A DNA stretch of 7,097 nt from an uncultured Caulobacteraceae bacterium (GTDB lineage: Bacteria > Pseudomonadota > Alphaproteobacteria > Caulobacterales > Caulobacteraceae). The notes under the pieces were generated by a model that did no database searches, was not told the DNA's origin, and saw nothing but the letters and a program-made list of their open reading frames with translations. The translations under genes were made by a program, and so were the position numbers. Location of the stretch: the NCBI GenBank assembly GCA_937910255.1, contig CALEOQ010000269.1, positions 1 to 7,097 of the forward strand, read 5' to 3'. Below are positions 1-6,385 of the stretch, one piece after another; within the stretch, counting starts at the first letter, position 1, and every line of letters starts with the position of its first letter.

Positions 1-1066
1 CCGCCGCCGACCGAGACCTCCCCTCTTGCCCTCCACGTCGCTTGTCCGATCGGGCGTCGGCCGCGTGCTCGTCTTCCTGCCCCAGATCCTGATCCTGTTC
101 TTCTTCATCATCCTGTTGGAAGACTTCGGCTATATGGCCAGGGCCGCCTTCCTGATGGACAAGATCATGGGCGGGGCGGGCCTGCATGGCCGGGCCTTCA
201 TCCCCCTGCTGTCGTCCTTCGCCTGCGCCATTCCGGGCGTCATGGCCACCCGGGTGATCGATTCCAAGCGCGACCGGCTGACCACCATCATGGTGGCGCC
301 GCTGATGACCTGCTCGGCGCGGATTCCGGTCTACACCCTGATCATCGCGGCCTTCATCCCCGACCAGACCGTCTGGGGCTTCGCCAACCTGCAAGGGGTG
401 GTCATGTTCGGCCTCTATGTGGCCGGCATCACCAGCGCGCTCTCCATCTCGTTCATCGCCCGGCGGCTGTTCTGGCGGGGGCAGGTCGAGCCCTTCCTGA
501 TGGAGCTGCCGACCTACAAGGCGCCTGATCCCAAGAGCGTCCTGCGCAACCTGTGGCAGCGGGCCGAAATCTTCATCAACCGCGCCGGCCGCATCATCCT
601 GCCGCTGATGGTGCTGATCTGGGTCCTGTCGACCTTCCCCTATCCGCCGGAGGGCGCGACGGGACCGGCCATCGACTACAGCTTCGCCGGTCGGCTGGGC
701 CACCTGATCCACCCCCTGTTCGCCCCGATCGGGTTCAACTGGCAGATGACCGTGGCCCTGATCCCGGGCATGGCCGCCCGCGAGGTCGCCGTCGGCGCGC
801 TCGGCACCGTCTATGCGGTGGCCAACGCCGAGGAGCAGGTCGGCACCCTGGCCGGGGCGCTTTCGGCCGACTGGTCCCTGGCCATGGGGCTGGCCTTCCT
901 GACCTGGTACGTGTTCGCGCCCCAGTGCGCGCCGACCCTGGCCGTGGTGAAGCGCGAGACCAACAGCTGGCTGTGGCCCACGGTGATGTTCGCCTACATG
1001 GTCACCCTGGCCTATCTGGCGGCCATGGGCGTCTATCACGGCGCCGTGGCGCTGGGCTGGGGCTAG
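1..1066 (+). CDS. feoB: Ferrous iron transport protein B, C-terminal part (5'-truncated by contig edge)
   Basis: FeoB is an inner-membrane Fe(II) uptake protein with an N-terminal GTPase domain and a C-terminal membrane domain. Only the membrane part is here, roughly 350 residues in frame 2 up to the TAG at 1064-1066; the G-domain lies off the left edge. The first hydrophobic helix begins at about 74 (VLVFLPQILILFFF). Gate 1 is clear: SSFACAIPGVMATR (about 212-253) and then APLMTCSARIPVY, giving the two conserved gate cysteines at codons 224-226 and 311-313. The second gate reads LIPGMAAREVAVGALGTVY, then YVFAPQCAPTLAVV. A final helix (FAYMVTLAYLAAMGVY) ends the protein. The TTG at 26 is not a real start, because the family continues upstream. 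Bases 1 to about 55 give residues unlike the usual LVDGVIAGVG stretch before this helix, so that edge is suspect. No FeoA or FeoC is visible. Identity is firm; the exact 5' end is not. Confidence 0.93.
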   Translation, partial: RRRPRPPLLPSTSLVRSGVGRVLVFLPQILILFFFIILLEDFGYMARAAFLMDKIMGGAGLHGRAFIPLLSSFACAIPGVMATRVIDSKRDRLTTIMVAPLMTCSARIPVYTLIIAAFIPDQTVWGFANLQGVVMFGLYVAGITSALSISFIARRLFWRGQVEPFLMELPTYKAPDPKSVLRNLWQRAEIFINRAGRIILPLMVLIWVLSTFPYPPEGATGPAIDYSFAGRLGHLIHPLFAPIGFNWQMTVALIPGMAAREVAVGALGTVYAVANAEEQVGTLAGALSADWSLAMGLAFLTWYVFAPQCAPTLAVVKRETNSWLWPTVMFAYMVTLAYLAAMGVYHGAVALGWG

Positions 1067-1113
1067 AGCGCGTTCCGATAAGTGGGAACCGGTTATCGGA
1101 TCAAAACGCGCTC
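1066..1113. repeat. Interrupted palindromic repeat between convergent feoB and marR
   Basis: Outer arms GAGCGCGTT (1066-1074) and AACGCGCTC (1105-1113) are perfect complements. Inner arms CCGATAA (1075-1081) and TTATCGG (1093-1099) are also perfect. An 11-nt loop (1082-1092) and a 5-nt bulge (1100-1104) separate them. The repeat starts on the last base of the feoB stop codon. The core (GTGGGAACCGGTT next to AAAACGCGCTC) resembles small dispersed intergenic palindromes of alphaproteobacteria; this is from memory, not a search. The hairpin could end transcription from both converging genes or protect mRNA 3' ends. No T-run follows on either strand, so I do not call it an intrinsic terminator. 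Confidence 0.7.
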
Positions 1114-1132
1114 AAGACTCAGAGTTTAGAAC

Positions 1133-1627
1133 CTAGCCTGGGCTCGGCGCCTCGCCGGCCAACACGCCGGCGGCGCCCTGCAGCCGCAGCAGCAGGCGCT
1201 TGAGCAGGGCCACCTCATGGGGGTCGAGCCCTGAGATCAGGGCGGCCTCATAGGCCAGGGCCAGGGGCGCGATCTCGGCGTGCAGGCGCACGCCTTCCAG
1301 GCTCAGCGCCACCACGTGGGAGCGGCCGTCCCGGTCGTTCTCAGAACGCTCCAGCAGGTGGCGCTTGATCAAGCCCTGGGCGGCGCGGCTGACGGTGACC
1401 TTGTCCATGCCTGTCCGGCTGACCAGAGCGCTCTGGTTCATCGGCCCGTCCTCGGCCAGCACGCAGACGAGCCGCCACTGGGGGATGGTGAGGCCGAAAC
1501 GGTCCTCATAGGCCCGCGCGATCAGCCGGCTGACGGCGTTCGAGGCCACCGACAGGCGATAGGGCAGATAGGCGTCCAGCTGGAGGCCGGCGGCGTCGGC
1601 CGGTTCTGGCCGGGTCTGCACGGTCAT
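1133..1627 (-). CDS. MarR-family winged-helix transcriptional regulator
   Basis: A 164-residue protein, typical MarR length. Helices at 18-45 and 115-152 should form the dimer interface. The winged helix spans about 47-112: LTIPQWRLVCVLAEDG leads into it, NQSALVSRTGMDKVTVSRAAQGLIKR holds the two helices of the DNA-reading motif, and the wing contains DRDGR (98-102) followed by SHVVALSLEG. MarR proteins usually repress nearby catabolic or efflux genes and release DNA on binding a small, often aromatic, ligand. The ATG (1627-1625) overlaps the TGA of the upstream FAH-family gene as ATGA, and an AGGAAG lies 10 nt upstream inside that gene, so the two are probably translationally coupled. As last gene of the homogentisate operon, it is the obvious candidate regulator of that operon and of itself. 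The ligand cannot be read from sequence; an intermediate such as homogentisate is a guess. Confidence 0.9.
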   Translation of the reverse strand: MTVQTRPEPADAAGLQLDAYLPYRLSVASNAVSRLIARAYEDRFGLTIPQWRLVCVLAEDGPMNQSALVSRTGMDKVTVSRAAQGLIKRHLLERSENDRDGRSHVVALSLEGVRLHAEIAPLALAYEAALISGLDPHEVALLKRLLLRLQGAAGVLAGEAPSPG

Positions 1628-2631
1628 GGGGCTTGCACTTCCTGTTCGATGGCGCCGAATATCGAGTGTCGGCGCCCATCGCGCATTTCAATCCGCACGG
1701 TGTCGTTGACCTTGAGGAAGGGCGTTCTGGCCTCTCCGTGGGCCAGGGTCTCCACCGTCCGCACCTCGGCGAGGCAGGAATAGCCGACGCCGCCCTCAGC
1801 CACCGATTTTCCTGGACCGCCGTCGGGGCCGCGATTCGACACCGTGCCCGAGCCGATGATCGTGCCGGCGCCAAGCGCCCGGGTCTTGGCCGCGTGGGCG
1901 ATCAGCGTCCCGAAGTCGAAGGTCATGTCGACGCCGGCGTCGGCGCAGCCCAGCACCTCCCCGTTCAGCTCCACCTCCAGGGCGCCATGCAGGCGGCCCT
2001 CGCGCCACGCCTCGCCCAGCGCGTCCGGCGTCACGGCCACAGGCGAGAAGGCCGAGGCCGGCTTGGACTGGAAGAAGCCAAAGCTCTTGGCCAGCTCGTC
2101 GGGGATCAGGTTGCGCAGGGAGACGTCATTGGCCAGCAGCACCAGGCGCACATGGTCCAGCGCATCGGACGCGCTCACCCCCTGGGGCACGTCGCCGGTG
2201 ATCACCGCCACCTCGGCCTCCAGGTCGCACCCCCAGGCCTCGTCGGCCAGCGGGATGGGATCGCGAGGGCCGAGAAACCCGTCCGAGCCGCCCTGGTACA
2301 TCAGGGGATCGGTCCAGAAACTCTGGGGCATCTCCGCGCCCCGGGCCCGGCGCACCAGCGCCACATGGTTCACATAGGCCGAGCCGTCGGCCCACTGATA
2401 GGCCCGCGGCAGGGGGCTGGCCGCCTCATGCTCGTGGAAGCGTTCCCTGGGCACGCCGCCGTGCTCCAGGCTTTCGGCCAGGGCGCGCAACATGGGCTCG
2501 CAGCGACCCCAGTCGTCGAGGGCGGCCTGCAGAGTCGGCGCCACGGTGGCCGCATCGGTGAACCAGGCCAGGTCGTTGGAGACCACCACGAGACGGCCGT
2601 CACGGCCGGACTTCAGCGAGGCGAGCTTCAT
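1624..2631 (-). CDS. fahA: Fumarylacetoacetase-family hydrolase (last step of tyrosine catabolism)
   Basis: Predicted to cleave fumarylacetoacetate to fumarate and acetoacetate in the cytoplasm. At 335 residues it is shorter than the ~420-residue animal enzyme but fits common proteobacterial FAH-family proteins. An N-terminal region (about 1-75) precedes the FAH catalytic fold. Likely metal ligands by motif are D108 (FWTDPLMYQGGSD), E138 and E140 (DLEAEVAV) and D169 (LLANDVSLR). FFQSKPASAFSPVAVTPD (186-203) and GTIIGSGTVSNRG near the C-terminus are family hallmarks. The position where mouse FAH has its catalytic His133, seven residues after the first Asp, reads Gly here by eye alignment. ATG at 2631 has a GGAG eight nt upstream; the gap from the preceding small gene is 22 nt. 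The 3' end overlaps marR by 4 nt. Adjacent hmgA and hpd make the pathway assignment strong, although FAH-fold enzymes vary in substrate. Confidence 0.9.
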   Translation of the reverse strand: MKLASLKSGRDGRLVVVSNDLAWFTDAATVAPTLQAALDDWGRCEPMLRALAESLEHGGVPRERFHEHEAASPLPRAYQWADGSAYVNHVALVRRARGAEMPQSFWTDPLMYQGGSDGFLGPRDPIPLADEAWGCDLEAEVAVITGDVPQGVSASDALDHVRLVLLANDVSLRNLIPDELAKSFGFFQSKPASAFSPVAVTPDALGEAWREGRLHGALEVELNGEVLGCADAGVDMTFDFGTLIAHAAKTRALGAGTIIGSGTVSNRGPDGGPGKSVAEGGVGYSCLAEVRTVETLAHGEARTPFLKVNDTVRIEMRDGRRHSIFGAIEQEVQAP

Positions 2632-2653
2632 CTTGGGGTCTCCGCTTTGGGGC

Positions 2654-2929
2654 TCAGGATTTTTCCTGGATCAGGGTCTGGACCAGTCGGACGCCGGCCT
2701 CGAAGGCCTTGGCTTCATAGACATGCACCTCCACGCGGATGTCGCCGCCCGGCGCATCCTCCCACATGTAGTTGCGCTCAAAGCAGACCGGCCGGCCCTG
2801 GGGACTGAAGCCTTCGAAGGTGTCGCCCCAGGGGGTGCAGGGGGCCAGCGCCCGCCAGCCGAGATCGCAGGCCTGGACCAGCTCCTCCCGGGCCGCGGCC
2901 TCGAGATCGTCATGGACGGCGGCGTTCAT
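2654..2929 (-). CDS. Small uncharacterised protein (91 aa) in the homogentisate operon
   Basis: I do not recognise the family. The gene is supported by context: its ATG (2929-2927) overlaps the hmgA TGA as ATGA, its stop lies 22 nt before the fahA start, and removing it would leave an unexplained ~300-nt hole in a packed operon. The protein appears soluble and acidic, with no signal peptide or membrane segment. It has an N-terminal helix (about 5-25), a central part rich in Gly, Pro and aromatics (CTPWGDTFEGFSPQGRPVCF, 31-50), a probable beta strand (IRVEVHVYEAK, 64-74) and a C-terminal helix (FEAGVRLVQTLIQE). Cysteines are at 21, 31 and 49. It is too short to be the missing maleylacetoacetate isomerase, a GST-fold enzyme of about 210 residues. 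An accessory role in the pathway is possible but unproven. Confidence 0.8.
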   Translation of the reverse strand: MNAAVHDDLEAAAREELVQACDLGWRALAPCTPWGDTFEGFSPQGRPVCFERNYMWEDAPGGDIRVEVHVYEAKAFEAGVRLVQTLIQEKS

Positions 2930-4059
2930 CGGGCTTTCCAGCTGTCGACATAGGCGGGGTTTTCCACCGGGTCCGCGGCCTCGCCCACCTCCAGCGGGTC
3001 GCGGGTGTCGATCATCACCGCATATTCGTCGGTGGCGGGTTTGGGTTGGGACAGCATGTTCTTCAACGCCTTCGGATGCGGGCCATGGGTGAAGCCGGAG
3101 GGATGAAACGTCATCATCCCCGCATCGATGCCGTCGCGGCTGAAGAAGTCCCCGGCATGGTAGAAGAGCACCTCGTCATAGTCGTCATTGTTGTGGAAAA
3201 ACGGCACCTTGAGCGCGCCCGGATCGGTCTCGAAGGGCCTGGGCGCAAAGGTGCAGACCACGAAGCGCTCGGCCACGAAGGTCGTGTGGGCGCTGGGCGG
3301 CAGGTGATAGCGATGGCTGGCCACCGGCCGGATGTGGGCCACGTTCAGGCGCACGGGCGCCAGCTCCCCATGCCAGCCCACCGCGTCCAGGGGGTTGTAG
3401 GGATAGGTGACGGTGGAGACCTGGCCGCGCTTCTTGATGGCGACCGTGGTCTCGCCGTCCTGCGCCTGGTGGTCGCGGAACGCCTCGTCCATCACCGGGG
3501 TGTCCAGCAGGGCCGGGTCGAAGATCGCATGGGGGCCCAGCAGGCCCCTGTCGGGCAGGGTGAAATGGCTGTTGGTCGCCTGGATGGTCAGGATGGCGCA
3601 GGGTTCGGCCGGCGCCAGGCGCCACATGGTCCCCCGGGGCAGGTAGAGATAGTCGCCGGCCCCGAAGCCGATCCGGCCATAGTCGCAGAAGAGGTCGCCG
3701 GCCCCCTGGTGGACGAACAATAGCTGGTCGCCGTCGGCGTTGCGGACCAGGCCCGGCATGGGGCCGTCCAGCTTCCAGAAGCGGATTTCGGTGGCGGCGT
3801 TGTGCAGCACCACCGGGGCGCCCCACGGCGAGGCCTGGGGTTCGTTCAGCCGCGCCAGGTCGAAGGCCCGCGGCCGCAGGGGGCCTTCGAAGCTGGTCCA
3901 GCCGGTGGGCGGCCGGGGATGGTGCAGGAAGGCGGCGGGACCAAAGAAGCCCTCCTTGGAGATTTCGCGCTCATAGGTGCCGGCCGGCAGGTCGGCATGG
4001 GCCTGGCGCGAATGGACGCCTTGCGCGCCGCGCACGGGGATCCAGTTGCGGGTCGCCAT
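2926..4059 (-). CDS. hmgA: Homogentisate 1,2-dioxygenase
   Basis: An iron(II) cupin dioxygenase that opens the ring of homogentisate to maleylacetoacetate. It has 377 residues, shorter than the ~430-445 of human and Pseudomonas enzymes. An N-terminal cupin-like half includes FVHQGAGDLFCDYGRIGFGAGDYLYLPRGT, split here as FVHQGAGDLFCDYG (115-128) and GAGDYLYLPRGTMWRL (133-148). The C-terminal half carries the iron site: H289 in FFHNNDDYDE, E296 (or D295) in the same motif, and H319/H325 in FHPSGFTHGPHP, with H325 matching human His371. ATG at 4059 shares one base with the upstream stop (TGATG), with AAGGA nine nt upstream; its TGA overlaps the next gene as ATGA. Flanking hpd and fahA confirm the pathway. 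The spacing from the first His to the Glu is one residue longer than in the human enzyme, which marks this as the shorter bacterial lineage. Confidence 0.93.
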   Translation of the reverse strand: MATRNWIPVRGAQGVHSRQAHADLPAGTYEREISKEGFFGPAAFLHHPRPPTGWTSFEGPLRPRAFDLARLNEPQASPWGAPVVLHNAATEIRFWKLDGPMPGLVRNADGDQLLFVHQGAGDLFCDYGRIGFGAGDYLYLPRGTMWRLAPAEPCAILTIQATNSHFTLPDRGLLGPHAIFDPALLDTPVMDEAFRDHQAQDGETTVAIKKRGQVSTVTYPYNPLDAVGWHGELAPVRLNVAHIRPVASHRYHLPPSAHTTFVAERFVVCTFAPRPFETDPGALKVPFFHNNDDYDEVLFYHAGDFFSRDGIDAGMMTFHPSGFTHGPHPKALKNMLSQPKPATDEYAVMIDTRDPLEVGEAADPVENPAYVDSWKAR

Positions 4060-5096
4060 CAGGGTTCGTCCTTGTAGATCCCCACGCTCAGGGGTTCGCC
4101 GGCCGCCAGGCGGGCGCGATACATGCCCGAGGTGTTGTAGCTCCAGGCCATCTGACCGTCGGGCGCCACGGCGATCACGCCGCCGTCGCCGCCCAGCGCG
4201 GTGAGTTTGTCCTGAATCACCTCATCGGCCGCGGCCTGCAGGGAGAGCCCCTTGTGCTCCACCAGGGCGCAGACCTCGCGGGCCACGGTCAGGCGGATGA
4301 AGTATTCGCCGGTCCCGGTGGCCGAGACCGCGCAGGAGGTGTCGGAGGCGTAGTTGCCGGCGCCGATGATCGGGCTGTCGCCCACCCGGCCCCAGCGCTT
4401 GCCCGTCGTGCCGCCGGTCGAGGTGCCGGCCGCCACATGGCCCGCCTGGTCCAGCGCCACGACGCCGACCGTGCCGTACTTGCCCTCGTCATGGGCCAGG
4501 CCCGCGGCCTCGTCGGGGGCGACCGCGCCCTCTGGCCGGGCGGGCAGCGGCAGGTTGTTTTCGGTGAGGAACCGCTCCAGGGAGCGCCAGCGACGCTCGG
4601 TGTAGAAATAGGCGGGCGCCACCTGCTCCAGGCCGGCTTCGCGCGAAAAGGTGTCGGCGCCTGAACCCATCAGCATGACGTGCGGGGACTGTTCCATCAC
4701 CGCCCGCGCCAGCGAGATCGGGTGGCGGGTGCGGGTGACGCCGGCCACCGCCCCGGCCTTCAGCGTCGCGCCGTCCATGATCGAGGCGTCGAGCTCATTG
4801 CGGCCCTCTGCGGTGAAGACCGCCCCGCGCCCCGAATTGAACAGGGGATCGTCCTCCAGCAGACCGATGGCCGTCTCGATGGCGTCGAGCGCCGAACCGC
4901 CGCGCGCGAGCACCTCGCCGCCGGCTTCGGTCACCCGGCTCATGGCGGCGCGATAGGCGGCCTCCTGTTCAGGGGTCAGGTCTGCGCGCTCGATCACCCC
5001 GGCGCCCCCATGAACCACGATCGCCCATTTCGGCTGCGCCATCGCATTCCCCGCCATCAGGCCCGCCAGCACCAAAGCCAGACCGACTATCCGCAT
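4059..5096 (-). CDS. iaaA: Secreted isoaspartyl peptidase / plant-type L-asparaginase (Ntn hydrolase)
   Basis: An N-terminal-nucleophile hydrolase that removes isoaspartyl residues from peptides and deamidates asparagine. The precursor should self-cleave just before a threonine. Using the ATG at 5096 (345 aa), that threonine is T209 in KYGTVGVVALD. Other active-site residues match E. coli IaaA by motif spacing: T227 (TSTGG), R237 and D240 (GRVGDSP), and T260 (TGTGEYF). WAIVVHGGAG near the N-terminus is also diagnostic. Residues 1-20 (MRIVGLALVLAGLMAGNAMA) form a signal peptide with an AMA cleavage site, so the enzyme is probably periplasmic, unlike cytoplasmic E. coli IaaA. A TTG at 5102 is possible, but AGGGA is then only 3 nt away; ATG at 5096 leaves 9 nt. 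It follows hpd by 12 nt and overlaps hmgA by one base, so it belongs to the tyrosine operon, an unexpected neighbour. Confidence 0.92.
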   Translation of the reverse strand: MRIVGLALVLAGLMAGNAMAQPKWAIVVHGGAGVIERADLTPEQEAAYRAAMSRVTEAGGEVLARGGSALDAIETAIGLLEDDPLFNSGRGAVFTAEGRNELDASIMDGATLKAGAVAGVTRTRHPISLARAVMEQSPHVMLMGSGADTFSREAGLEQVAPAYFYTERRWRSLERFLTENNLPLPARPEGAVAPDEAAGLAHDEGKYGTVGVVALDQAGHVAAGTSTGGTTGKRWGRVGDSPIIGAGNYASDTSCAVSATGTGEYFIRLTVAREVCALVEHKGLSLQAAADEVIQDKLTALGGDGGVIAVAPDGQMAWSYNTSGMYRARLAAGEPLSVGIYKDEP

Positions 5097-5108
5097 ACTC
5101 AAACGTCC

Positions 5109-6212
5109 CTAGTCCTTCTTCGGCAGTACGCCCCGGCGGATCTGGTCGAGCTCGATGGACTCAAACAGCGCCTTGAAGTTGCCCTCGCCGAACCCTTCGT
5201 TGCCCTTGCGCTGGATCATCTCGAAGAAGATCGGTCCGACCATGTTCTCCGTGAAGATCTGCAGCAGCAGACCTTGGCCCTGCGTCGGGGCGCCGTCCAC
5301 TAGGATACGGTCGGCCCGCAGGCGCTGCAGGTTCTCCCCGTGGCCGGGGACGCGGGCGTCGAGCTGGTCGTAATAGGTCTCCGGCGTGTCCTGGAACCGG
5401 ACCCCACGCTCACGCATGGTCTCGACGGCGGCGTAGATGTCGTCGGTTCCCAGCGCCAGGTGCTGGATGCCCTCGCCCTTGTAGTCCTTGAGGAACTCCT
5501 CGATCTGGGAGTGGTCATCCCGGCTCTCGTTGAGCGGAATGCGGATCTTGCCGCAGGGGCTGGTCATGGCCTTGGACAACAGGCCGGTCTGGGCGCCCTC
5601 GATGTCGAAATAGCGGATCTCGCGGAAGTTGAAGATCCGCTCATAGAAGTCCGCCCACTTGGCCATGTTGCCGCGAAACACATTGTGGGTCAGGTGGTCG
5701 AGATAGGTCAGGCCGACCCCGCGCTCGGCCTCCAGTTCGGTCGCGCCGGGGATGGGGACGAAGTCCACGTCATAGATTTCCTGGGCCCCGTAGCGGTCCA
5801 CCAAATAGAGGTTCGAGCCGCCGATCCCCTCGATGGCCGGAATGTTCAGTTCCATGGGGCCCACCGGCCCCTGAACCGGAGTGGCGCCGCGCTCGACCGC
5901 CAGGGCCAGGGCCTTGGCCGCGTCACGCACACGGAAGGCCATGGCGTTGGCCGAGGGACCGTGCACCTCACGGAAGTCGGCCGGCTGACCCGAGGGCTCC
6001 ATGTTGAGCAGGAAGTTGATATCGCCCTGCCGGTAGCGGACCACATGCTTGGACCGGTGCCGCGAAACCGGGGTGAATCCCATCAGCTCGAACAGGCCGC
6101 CCAGCCGCTCAGGCTCGGGCGAGGTGAACTCGACAAATTCGAAGCCGTCGGTGCCCAGCGGGTTCTCAAACAGGTCGGTGGTCGCCGTCGGCCCGGGCGC
6201 AAGCGCAGTCAT
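5109..6212 (-). CDS. hpd: 4-hydroxyphenylpyruvate dioxygenase
   Basis: Converts 4-hydroxyphenylpyruvate, the transamination product of tyrosine, to homogentisate with O2 and Fe(II). The protein has 367 residues from the ATG at 6212, the usual bacterial length. It has two vicinal-oxygen-chelate domains: a degenerate N-terminal one (about 20-150) and a catalytic one (about 165-340). The iron ligands are H173 (YLDHLTHNV), H251 (GIQHLALGTDDIY) and E331 (IFFEMIQRKG). The C-terminal gating helix that closes the active site is present (GNFKALFESIELDQIRRGVL). The ATG at 6212 has AGGAG six nt upstream; a longer TTG-started version from 6248 would place the putative promoter and operator inside the gene and is rejected. 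It is the first gene of the six-gene minus-strand operon. Hydroxymandelate synthase shares the fold, but the hmgA and fahA neighbours favour HPPD. Confidence 0.96.
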   Translation of the reverse strand: MTALAPGPTATTDLFENPLGTDGFEFVEFTSPEPERLGGLFELMGFTPVSRHRSKHVVRYRQGDINFLLNMEPSGQPADFREVHGPSANAMAFRVRDAAKALALAVERGATPVQGPVGPMELNIPAIEGIGGSNLYLVDRYGAQEIYDVDFVPIPGATELEAERGVGLTYLDHLTHNVFRGNMAKWADFYERIFNFREIRYFDIEGAQTGLLSKAMTSPCGKIRIPLNESRDDHSQIEEFLKDYKGEGIQHLALGTDDIYAAVETMRERGVRFQDTPETYYDQLDARVPGHGENLQRLRADRILVDGAPTQGQGLLLQIFTENMVGPIFFEMIQRKGNEGFGEGNFKALFESIELDQIRRGVLPKKD

Positions 6213-6230
6213 GGAAGTCTCCTGCCAGCG

Positions 6231-6254
6231 AGATAGTATCAAACGCAACTATCT
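6231..6254. promoter_or_regulatory. Inverted repeat, putative MarR operator of the hpd operon
   Basis: Perfect 7-bp arms AGATAGT (6231-6237) and ACTATCT (6248-6254) are separated by 10 nt. The site lies 19 nt upstream of the hpd ATG, in the only intergenic region serving the operon. It overlaps the best -10 candidate. Symmetry and size suit a MarR-family dimer, and the operon ends in a marR gene, so repression by promoter occlusion with autoregulation is the natural reading. The symmetry is seen directly; the protein partner is inferred. Confidence 0.6.
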
Positions 6255-6276
6255 ACCCCGTAGCGGCGAGAGACAA
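6248..6276 (-). promoter_or_regulatory. Candidate housekeeping-sigma promoter for the hpd operon
   Basis: On the minus strand TTGTCT (6276-6271) could be the -35 and GATAGT (6253-6248) the -10, with exactly 17 nt between. Transcription would start about 6241, giving a short leader that contains the AGGAG of hpd. Both hexamers are imperfect and the call depends partly on the operator overlapping the -10. TAGATA, two bases upstream of GATAGT, is an alternative -10 with a 15-nt spacer. Confidence 0.4.
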
Positions 6277-6385
6277 GCCACCGTGTCCCTGCTAGCAACG
6301 GGGCGACGGGCGTTCGCCAGCCCAGCTTGCGCTTTCTTCAGTCCCCCGTGGCGTACAGGCCGAATATGCAGTTCAATCGGACTCC

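Noticed and set aside
1114..1132. Intrinsic terminator for feoB or marR
   Set aside because: No T-rich tract follows the hairpin on either strand, so only the repeat is reported.
1633..2808. Long open frame (391 codons) on the plus strand opposite fahA and the small gene
   Set aside because: It is antisense to well-supported genes, rich in Gly, His, Arg and Pro with no recognisable motif, and typical of GC-rich shadow frames.
3046..3723. Open frame (225 codons) on the plus strand opposite hmgA
   Set aside because: Antisense shadow of a well-supported gene, with composition that follows high GC content only.
5085..5100. ACTATCCGCATACT at the asparaginase start as a second copy of the hpd operator
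   Set aside because: It shares ACTATC with one arm only and is not symmetric; it simply encodes the first codons (ATG CGG ATA GTC).
5340..6236. Open frame (298 codons) on the plus strand opposite hpd
   Set aside because: It mirrors hpd in the antisense frame and has no motif or ribosome binding site; hpd carries all its catalytic residues.
6213..6248. Extended hpd start at the TTG of 6248 (12 extra residues)
   Set aside because: It lacks a good ribosome binding site and would put the palindrome and the AGGAG inside the gene; ATG at 6212 has ideal spacing.
6255..6385. Promoter for dsbB in the divergent region
   Set aside because: Candidates such as TTGCGC at 6327 with a weak -10 near 6352 have poor hexamers or a 19-nt spacer; nothing stands out.
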